Part shown: one piece after another, positions 42,933-49,059 of the stretch
Numbering within the stretch: the stretch's first letter is position 1
How the letters are laid out: every line of letters begins with the position of its first letter
Assembly (NCBI GenBank): GCA_945883145.1
Contig: CAMCXB010000011.1
Span: 1-49,059, forward strand
DNA from: Bordetella parapertussis
GTDB taxonomy: Bacteria; Pseudomonadota; Gammaproteobacteria; Burkholderiales; Burkholderiaceae_D
Length of the DNA: 49,059 bases
Reading direction: 5' to 3'
Notes under the pieces: model-generated
The model's database searches: none
Seen by the model: the letters and a program-made list of their open reading frames with translations, nothing else
Told to the model about the DNA's origin: nothing
Program-made: the position numbers and the translations under genes

Positions 42933-42971
42933 ATTTAGCGACGGCATAGCACTATAAATACGGAGAGCATC

Positions 42972-44051
42972 ATGCACAATTCAACCAATGAAATTAATTC
43001 AGTCGAAGACGCAGCGCGTAAGGCTGAGTCGAGCACATTGTTTTCGCCTAAATTTTATCGTACAGATTACGAGGCGATGGATAAGCTTAACATCGAGTCA
43101 GTGCGGGCAGAGTGGGATACGATGATGGCTGAATACGAGGGTGATAATAATCATGATCATTTTCAGCGCGATGCAACATTTGCTGATGAAGTGCGTGAGC
43201 TCATGCCTAAACTCACACCAGAGTTACGCCAAGAATTTTTAGATTTCTTGGTAAGTTCACTGACTTCCGAATTTTCTGGCTGTGTCTTGTATAACGAAAT
43301 TCGCAAGAATGTAGAAAATCCAGATATTAAACAGCTGATGACTTATATGGCACGTGATGAATCACGTCATGCAGGATTTTTAAATTCAGCGCTCAAAGAT
43401 TTTGATCTCGGTGTAGATCTAGGAAATTTAAAGCGCTCTAAAAAATACACATACTTCAAACCAAAATATATTTTTTATGCGACCTATTTGTCAGAAAAAA
43501 TTGGTTACGCACGCTATATAAAAATATTCCGTCAATTAGAACAGCATCCAGAAAAACGTTTTCATCCTATTTTCCGCTGGTTTCAACGCTGGTGTAATGA
43601 TGAATTTCGTCATGGCGAATCGTTTGCATTGATCATGCGTGCTAATCCTAGTTTGCTAAAAGGTGGCAATGTATTCTGGATACGTTTCTTCTTGTTGGCT
43701 GTGTATGCAACTATGTATGTGCGTGACCATACCCGTCCAGAATTAAAACAAGCAATGGGACTAGAGCCTAGCGAGTATGATTTTGAAGTTTTTAGAATTA
43801 CAAATGAAATCACGAAACAAGTATTCCCTATTATGTTGGATATTGATCATCCAGCGTTTCGTATTGGGCTTGAGCGATTATTTGCCTACACACAAAAAGC
43901 GAATGCGGCACGTGAATCAGGCGGCGTAGTTGGTCGAGTTCGCCAAGCTTATTGGGCAGCAGCAGGAGCTTTAACATTTGTGCAAATGTATTTCATCCCC
44001 GTCAAATCGCATGCACTGCCAGATACGGTGAAAATGGTTCCGGCTTGGTAA
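42972..44051 (+). CDS. acsF: Oxygen-dependent Mg-protoporphyrin IX monomethyl ester cyclase
   Basis: 359-residue di-iron enzyme that makes the fifth ring of bacteriochlorophyll using O2. Di-iron ligand motifs are FSGCVLYNEI (about 101-110), DESRH (about 129-133) and NDEFRH (about 209-214). The anaerobic cyclase BchE is not in the window. This points to pigment synthesis in the presence of oxygen. ATG with CGGAGAGCATC upstream. Confidence 0.96.
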   Translation: MHNSTNEINSVEDAARKAESSTLFSPKFYRTDYEAMDKLNIESVRAEWDTMMAEYEGDNNHDHFQRDATFADEVRELMPKLTPELRQEFLDFLVSSLTSEFSGCVLYNEIRKNVENPDIKQLMTYMARDESRHAGFLNSALKDFDLGVDLGNLKRSKKYTYFKPKYIFYATYLSEKIGYARYIKIFRQLEQHPEKRFHPIFRWFQRWCNDEFRHGESFALIMRANPSLLKGGNVFWIRFFLLAVYATMYVRDHTRPELKQAMGLEPSEYDFEVFRITNEITKQVFPIMLDIDHPAFRIGLERLFAYTQKANAARESGGVVGRVRQAYWAAAGALTFVQMYFIPVKSHALPDTVKMVPAW

Positions 44052-44067
44052 AGCACTAGAGAAATTT

Positions 44068-44826
44068 ATGTCCCAATACTTGCTCCCAGTTGCATATACA
44101 CTTTTTATCTGGTGGTTTTCCACCGGTGTGATTTTGTATTTGGGACGCCTGCCGCAAAAAAACTTTAAATGGATCATGCTGTCATTTACGATCCTATTAG
44201 CTTTTGCATTAATGGGTTTATCAATTTCAGCTAGTCACACCAGCATTGCTTCTGCTTATTGTGCATTTACATGTGCCATCTTAGTATGGAGTTGGCAAGA
44301 AGTCGCTTTCTTACTGGGGTATGTAACTGGCGCACGTAAAAGCGAATGTCCTACTGATAGTCGTGGTTGGCATCGCGCACGTTTAGCAACTGAAACTATT
44401 TTGCATCATGAATTAGCTTTAGTCATGTTGGCTGGTTTAGTTTTTGCAGCAACGTGGGACCAACCAAATCAAACTGGTTGGTGGACATATTTGGTGCTAT
44501 GGACTATGCGTTTGTCAGCTAAGTTGAATTTGTTTTTAGGCGTACGAAATTTATCTGAAAATTTTTTACCCCATCATCTGCGTTATTTACAAAGTTATTT
44601 CACACGACGCTCCTTCAATTGGTTAATGCCAGTATCTGTACTAGCAGGAACTACAGTAGCACTGCCGCTTTGGTCTGCCGCATTTGTACAAGTCAGTAGT
44701 TATGCGACGACGAGTTTTTGTCTGGTGGCAGGATTGCTGACGCTAGCAGTGCTTGAGCATTTATTCATGGTGTTGCCATTTCCTACAGCGTGGCTGTGGA
44801 AATGGGGTATGGGTGCAAAAGCTTGA
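44068..44826 (+). CDS. puhE: PuhE membrane protein (DUF3623)
   Basis: 252 residues, about six to seven membrane helices. It contains PVAYTLFIWWFSTGVILYLGRLP, then ARLATETILHHELAL and WTMRLSAKLNLFLGVRNLSENFLPHHLRYLQSYF, markers of PuhE, a protein linked to bacteriochlorophyll synthesis and reaction-centre assembly in Rhodobacter. It follows acsF by 16 bp, as in Rubrivivax. Its usual partners puhA, puhB and puhC are not here. Confidence 0.93.
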   Translation: MSQYLLPVAYTLFIWWFSTGVILYLGRLPQKNFKWIMLSFTILLAFALMGLSISASHTSIASAYCAFTCAILVWSWQEVAFLLGYVTGARKSECPTDSRGWHRARLATETILHHELALVMLAGLVFAATWDQPNQTGWWTYLVLWTMRLSAKLNLFLGVRNLSENFLPHHLRYLQSYFTRRSFNWLMPVSVLAGTTVALPLWSAAFVQVSSYATTSFCLVAGLLTLAVLEHLFMVLPFPTAWLWKWGMGAKA

Positions 44827-44870
44827 GTTCAGCTTGCCAAACTTAAACGCTACAAATCAATAACTAACGC

Positions 44871-45137
44871 ATGAACGAAATTTTTTCTGATACTGGCATC
44901 ATTGATATCGTCATCGCGTGCACTTTGGTTGAATGGTGTGGATTGTGGCTTTGGTATCGTTATACGGGACGTGGGCTAGCGCCAGTTGAATTACGTCTGA
45001 CTTTATTGTCTGGCTTATGTTTGATGTTTGCTGTGCGTTGCGCCTTATCTGGCTTACCGCAGTTTTTAGTCATGCTTTCATTGCTTGCTGCAGGAGCGAC
45101 CCATGTCGTTGATATACGTCGGCGATGGAAGTCTTAA
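44871..45137 (+). CDS. Small three-helix membrane protein between puhE and bchI
   Basis: 88 residues: MNEIFSDTGIIDIVIACTLV, then a helix (about 9-28), a basic loop (RYTGRGLAPVELR), a second helix (about 43-58) and a third (about 63-81), ending HVVDIRRRWKS. By the positive-inside rule the C-terminus and the first loop are cytoplasmic. I do not recognise a named family. It stands between puhE (44 bp) and bchI (24 bp) on the same strand, so it is probably part of the photosynthesis operon. Confidence 0.75.
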   Translation: MNEIFSDTGIIDIVIACTLVEWCGLWLWYRYTGRGLAPVELRLTLLSGLCLMFAVRCALSGLPQFLVMLSLLAAGATHVVDIRRRWKS

Positions 45138-45161
45138 ACTTATTTTTTTAGACTGATAGTT

Positions 45162-46187
45162 ATGGCAGTTCCTTTTCCTTTTTCAGCTATCGTCGGTCAA
45201 GACGAAATGAAACGCGCCGTTTTAGTGGCCGCAGTCGATCCTAGTGTGGGCGGTATCTTGGTCTTTGGTGATCGCGGCACCGGTAAATCAACGGCAGTTA
45301 GAGCATTAGCGGCATTACTACCTAAAATGCGCGCAGTTACAGGATGTGTATATGGTTGTGATCCACAAGCTGGCACACCTTCCTGTGAAGAGTGCGCAAA
45401 ATTAAAAGCCAAGGGCGAACCTAAAAGTAGTTTAAAAGCGGTACCTGTTGTGGACTTGCCTTTAGGTGCTACAGAAGATCGAGTGGTCGGTGCATTAGAT
45501 CTTGAGCGTGCTTTATCACAAGGGATTAAAGCTTTCGAGCCTGGATTGTTAGCACGCGCCAATCGTGGATTTTTATATATCGATGAAGTGAATTTATTAG
45601 AAGATCACTTAGTAGATTTATTAATCGATGTGGCAGCAAGTGGTGAAAATGTGGTGGAGCGTGAAGGTTTGTCAGTGCGTCATCCGGCACGCTTTGTATT
45701 AGTAGGTAGTGGTAATCCTGAAGAAGGTGAATTACGTCCACAGTTGTTAGATCGTTTTGGCTTGGCAGTTGATGTACAAACACCGACTGAACTCGCTTTA
45801 CGTATAGAAGTCGTTAAGCGTCGTGATGCCTATGAAAATAATCCCGATGCGTTTATAGAAAAATGGCAAAAGGAAGTCGATAAAATTCGTCGTCGTATTG
45901 TTGCCGCAAAAAAGAAACTACCCACTGTAAAAGTCCCCGATAAAGTATTAGAGCGTGCAGCACAACTCTGCATGGCGCTAGGCACGGATGGTTTGCGTGG
46001 TGAATTAGCATTAATGCGTGCTGCACGTGCGGTGGCTGCATTAGAGGGTGATGCGGTTGTGACCGATCATCACTTAAAACAAATTGCTTCGCCGGCGTTA
46101 CGACATCGCTTGCGTCGTAATCCACTCGATGATGCTGGTTCCGGTACGCGTGTAGCACGTGCTGTGGAAGAAATTTTCGCTGTCTAA
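45162..46187 (+). CDS. bchI: Magnesium chelatase ATPase subunit I
   Basis: 341-residue AAA+ protein. Walker A is FGDRGTGKST (about 35-44), Walker B is FLYIDEVNLLEDHLVDLLIDVAASG, and the arginine finger region is ELRPQLLDRFGLAVDVQTP. It drives insertion of Mg2+ into protoporphyrin IX with BchD and BchH. The BchI-D pair is here, but BchH is not in the window. Confidence 0.97.
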   Translation: MAVPFPFSAIVGQDEMKRAVLVAAVDPSVGGILVFGDRGTGKSTAVRALAALLPKMRAVTGCVYGCDPQAGTPSCEECAKLKAKGEPKSSLKAVPVVDLPLGATEDRVVGALDLERALSQGIKAFEPGLLARANRGFLYIDEVNLLEDHLVDLLIDVAASGENVVEREGLSVRHPARFVLVGSGNPEEGELRPQLLDRFGLAVDVQTPTELALRIEVVKRRDAYENNPDAFIEKWQKEVDKIRRRIVAAKKKLPTVKVPDKVLERAAQLCMALGTDGLRGELALMRAARAVAALEGDAVVTDHHLKQIASPALRHRLRRNPLDDAGSGTRVARAVEEIFAV

Positions 46188-46202
46188 AATCATAGTGCAG
46201 CT

Positions 46203-48065
46203 ATGACTTCCACTTCTTCTCCCGAAAGTAATCAAGCAGCCTCTGAACAAGCCGATATGGTGTGGCAACGTGCAGTGCAGGTTGCTGTGCTGTTTGCACT
46301 TGATCCTGTAGGCACAGGTGGTGTACGTTTGCGTGCTGGTGCTGGACCAGTACGAGATATGTGGCTGACCTTGTTACGCAATTTATTGGGCGTGGCATCA
46401 CTGCGCCGCATGCCCTTATCAATTACAGATGAACGTCTACTAGGCGGTTTAGATTTACCTGCAACGCTTGCAAGTGGTCGTCCTGTTTTGCAAAAAGGTC
46501 TGTTAGCTGAAATTGATGGCAGTATTGTGTTGCTCGCGATGGCTGAACGACTTCCTACTGCTACCGCAGCACGACTCTGTGCTGTGATGGATAACGCAGA
46601 AGTCAGATTAGAGCGTGATGGTTTAACAGTCTGTACCCCAACCCGTTTTGGAGTGGTTGCTTTAGATGAAGGGCAGTCGGATGATGAGACTGTCGTGATT
46701 GGACTGCGTGACAGATTAGCATTTGATTTAGATTTATCGTTGGTCTCGCCACGTGTAGCATCAGCTGCAGATTTTTCTGAGCAATGGATAGCTAACAACA
46801 TAGACATTGCTGCTGCTCGTAAGCGACTCGCTAACATACAAGTGAGTGATGACATCATTGCTGCTGTATGTGGAACTGCTTTAGCTCTCGGTGTAGATTC
46901 ATCGCGTGTTTCATTACTCGCGATGCGTGTAGCAAGAGCGAGTGCAGCTTTAGATGGCAATCACTCTGTCACTGAAGAAGATGCATCGATCGCTGCGCAA
47001 TTGGTATTGGGGCCGCGAGCAACACGACTGCCACCCATGGCTGAACAAGAACAGTCAGAACAACAAGAGCCTGAACCAGAAGTTGAATCAGAAACGCAGC
47101 CAGAGCAACACGCTGTTGAGCCAGACACGCCGCCTGATCATGAAAGTGAATCACCACCACCGCAAGATGCAACACAAAAATTAGAAGATAAAGTGTTAGA
47201 GGCAACGCAAGCAGCGATACCTGCTGGTTTGCTATCGCAACTCATGAATGGCAATTTTTTACAGCAGCGTGCAGCTAGTGGCAAGTCAGGTGCGCCATTA
47301 AAAAATGGACAGCGTGGAAGACCTGCTGGATCACGACGCGCTATGCCTGCTCATGGTCAGCGCTTACATTTAATTGATACCTTGCGTGCCGCAGCGCCGT
47401 GGCAAAAATTGCGACGCATGCAAATAAGCGATCCACTGGCAGCAGCACGTGTACAAGTACGCGCTGAAGATTTTCACATCACACGCATTAAACAAAAAAC
47501 CGGAACCACTACTTTATTTGTTGTCGATGCATCAGGCTCTTCTGCATTACATCGCTTAGCTGAAGCAAAAGGTGCAGTGGAATTATTGCTGGCAGATTGT
47601 TATGTGCGCCGTGATCAAGTCGCTGTGATTGCATTCAGAGGTAAAACTGCAGAAATTTTATTGCCACCTACCAGATCATTAGTACGTGCTAAGCGTAGTT
47701 TGTCAGGATTGCCTGGTGGAGGAGGCACACCACTTGCATCAGCGATTGATGCAGCAGCAGCGATGGCCGATGAAATAAAGCGCAAAGGCCAAACACCAGT
47801 GATTGTGATGTTGACTGATGGTCGCGCGAATGTAGCGCGTGATGGTAGTGGTGGAAGAGAAAAAGCGATGGCAGATGCGTTGTCTTCAGCTGCGCGTTTG
47901 CGACTATGCCAAGCTGCAGTCTTATTGATTGATACTTCACCACAACCACAGTCCACGGCATTACAGTTAGCTCATGCTATGACTGCACGATATCTACCAT
48001 TGCCATATGCAGGTGCGAATGCCATGTCGCACGCAGTGCGCAGTGCATTACAAGAAGGAAGTTAA
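46203..48065 (+). CDS. bchD: Magnesium chelatase subunit D
   Basis: 620 residues. The N-terminal AAA-like domain (about 20-275) lacks a standard P-loop (VGTGGVRLRAG), as known for BchD. An acidic, Pro/Gln-rich linker (about 280-320) joins a C-terminal von Willebrand A domain with a MIDAS motif DASGS (about 442-446) and TDGRAN later. BchD bridges BchI and BchH. It begins 15 bp after bchI and ends 3 bp before bchO. Confidence 0.96.
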   Translation: MTSTSSPESNQAASEQADMVWQRAVQVAVLFALDPVGTGGVRLRAGAGPVRDMWLTLLRNLLGVASLRRMPLSITDERLLGGLDLPATLASGRPVLQKGLLAEIDGSIVLLAMAERLPTATAARLCAVMDNAEVRLERDGLTVCTPTRFGVVALDEGQSDDETVVIGLRDRLAFDLDLSLVSPRVASAADFSEQWIANNIDIAAARKRLANIQVSDDIIAAVCGTALALGVDSSRVSLLAMRVARASAALDGNHSVTEEDASIAAQLVLGPRATRLPPMAEQEQSEQQEPEPEVESETQPEQHAVEPDTPPDHESESPPPQDATQKLEDKVLEATQAAIPAGLLSQLMNGNFLQQRAASGKSGAPLKNGQRGRPAGSRRAMPAHGQRLHLIDTLRAAAPWQKLRRMQISDPLAAARVQVRAEDFHITRIKQKTGTTTLFVVDASGSSALHRLAEAKGAVELLLADCYVRRDQVAVIAFRGKTAEILLPPTRSLVRAKRSLSGLPGGGGTPLASAIDAAAAMADEIKRKGQTPVIVMLTDGRANVARDGSGGREKAMADALSSAARLRLCQAAVLLIDTSPQPQSTALQLAHAMTARYLPLPYAGANAMSHAVRSALQEGS

Positions 48066-48068
48066 ATT

Positions 48069-49004
48069 GTGACGCACGTAATGCACTGGGAAACGGATGG
48101 AGTGAATTGGCCAAATCGCCAGTTCAGTCGATTTGTGAATGCAGATGGATTGCGTTGGCATATTCAGGAATTTCTACCACGCGAGTCAAAATCCAAAGAT
48201 TCAGCCCCCGTGATTTTGTTATTACATGGGACAGGTTCATCGACACATTCATGGCGTGAGGTTGCGCCTCTGTTAGCGCAGCATGCGCGGGTGGTGGCAA
48301 TTGATTTACCCGGCCATGCTTTTACTTCTATGCCACATGCAACTGAACAATCACTGCCCAGTATGGCGCACCATGTTGCCAGCCTATTGAGTAGCTTATC
48401 AATTGCACCCACTGTCGTAGTCGGCCATTCAGCAGGCGCAGCAGTGGCTGCTCGGATGATATTGGATCGCACCATCACGCCAAAAGCACTGATTAGTTTG
48501 AACGGTGCCTTACTTGGGTTTAGTGGATTAGCAGGACAGTTCTTTTCTCCCATTGCACGCGTATTGGCATCCATGCCCTTAGTCGCGCGATTTTTTGCAT
48601 GGCAGTCAGCCGACTCAGCGACCGTAGAAAGGTTGATAGCAAGCACGGGATCAAAATTGGATGCGAGGGGTCTGCAACTCTATGCGCAATGTGTGCGCAA
48701 TGAAGGTCATGTCGATGCCGCACTGGCCATGATGGCGCATTGGGATTTGCAGCAATTGCAGAGCGAACTACATAAAATAAACATACCGGTATGGATGGTA
48801 GCGGCTAAAAATGATTTAACCGTACCGGCCGAGCAAGCTGCTCAAGTTGCCAAAGAATTGCAATTTTCCGAGTTTGTAATTTGGCCTAAGCTAGGACATT
48901 TGGCGCACGAAGAAAATCCCGTACTGTGCGCTCAACTCATACAACAAGTCATGCATACAATCGGCAGTGCCGCTCCAGAGAAACGACAGCCAGCCGTGGT
49001 CTAG
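48069..49004 (+). CDS. bchO: BchO, alpha/beta hydrolase of the Mg-chelatase operon
   Basis: 311 residues from a GTG start (AAGGAAGT upstream). The alpha/beta hydrolase features are LLHGTGSSTHSWR (oxyanion hole), the nucleophile VGHSAGAAVA (Ser) and the C-terminal His in LGHLAHEENP. It is the third gene of the bchI-D-O set found in purple bacteria; its substrate is not established. The remaining 55 bases (49005-49059) hold no gene that I can see. Confidence 0.9.
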   Translation: MTHVMHWETDGVNWPNRQFSRFVNADGLRWHIQEFLPRESKSKDSAPVILLLHGTGSSTHSWREVAPLLAQHARVVAIDLPGHAFTSMPHATEQSLPSMAHHVASLLSSLSIAPTVVVGHSAGAAVAARMILDRTITPKALISLNGALLGFSGLAGQFFSPIARVLASMPLVARFFAWQSADSATVERLIASTGSKLDARGLQLYAQCVRNEGHVDAALAMMAHWDLQQLQSELHKINIPVWMVAAKNDLTVPAEQAAQVAKELQFSEFVIWPKLGHLAHEENPVLCAQLIQQVMHTIGSAAPEKRQPAVV

Positions 49005-49059
49005 AGACCAAAGCAAGAAGTTAACAACAAAAGCAATCAACTTAGAAGAAGTTACTGCT

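Noticed and set aside
46232..46960. 242-residue open frame on the minus strand
   Set aside because: It lies entirely inside bchD, has no family match and is rich in Ser/Arg/Thr as expected from the antisense of a coding frame.
48997..49010. Short inverted repeat TGGTCT/AGACCA after bchO
   Set aside because: The loop is only 2 nt, the stem is 6 bp and there is no T-run; too weak to call a terminator.
1..49059. CRISPR array, insertion sequence, prophage, toxin-antitoxin or defence system
   Set aside because: I looked for regular repeats, transposase or integrase proteins and paired small genes and saw none; almost all of the window is explained by known metabolic and housekeeping genes.

Overview
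The window is bacterial chromosome that reads as a low-GC (mid-40s percent by eye, not computed) betaproteobacterium of the Burkholderiales. The evidence is an atpG-atpD-atpC end of the ATP synthase operon close to hemE and priA, protein sequences of betaproteobacterial type, a red-type (form IC) RuBisCO operon, and a purple-bacterial photosynthesis gene cluster that uses the oxygen-dependent cyclase AcsF. The organism therefore looks like an aerobic or facultative anoxygenic phototroph with a Calvin cycle. No crt, puf or puh reaction-centre genes lie in the window.

Layout. 1-2.75 kb: end of the ATP synthase operon (+). 2.76-12 kb: a complete glycerol uptake and catabolism operon on the minus strand, glpD-S-T-P-Q-U-V-K, with the DeoR-type regulator glpR divergent at 12.2 kb. 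13.1-21.2 kb: housekeeping genes hemE, priA, a SRPBCC/DUF1857 protein (-), rep helicase, DUF2256, slyX, DUF2288 and a YdcF-like protein; a 721-bp gene-free gap between hemE and priA carries a cluster of DnaA-box-like sequences. 21.2-23.1 kb: membrane-anchored cytochrome c (-), tRNA-Arg(CCG), exported metallophosphoesterase (-).

23.2-31.0 kb: cbbR (-) divergent from cbbL-S-X-F-P-[cbbT relic]-Z-[cbbA relic]-Y. The two relics are internally deleted genes. Transketolase cbbT and class II aldolase cbbA have each lost their middle, and their N-terminal and C-terminal ends are joined in frame. The cbbT relic then acquired two stop codons; the cbbA relic is still an open 57-residue frame with a ribosome binding site.

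31.0-49.0 kb: photosynthesis gene cluster in two divergent arms. The minus arm is aerR-ppsR-bchG-bch2(pucC-like)-bchP-tspO. The plus arm is bchF-N-B-L-M-acsF-puhE-orf88-bchI-D-O. Between the arms are two perfect TGT-N12-ACA (PpsR/CrtJ) boxes, one overlapping the -35 of a good sigma70-like promoter for bchF. bchH, normally between bchB and bchL, is absent, as are lhaA and puhABC, normally between bchM and acsF. The cbb operon and the minus arm converge with no base between their stop codons.

How it fits together: the bch genes make bacteriochlorophyll from protoporphyrin IX (BchI/D chelatase, with BchH presumably elsewhere; BchM, AcsF, BchLNB, BchF, BchG, BchP). AerR (B12-binding) and PpsR would set light and oxygen control. 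CbbR would drive CO2 fixation, and the glp operon supplies organic carbon. The most notable findings are the paired in-frame gene-core deletions in the cbb operon, the missing bchH, and the DnaA-box cluster. I found no transposon, phage, CRISPR array or defence system.
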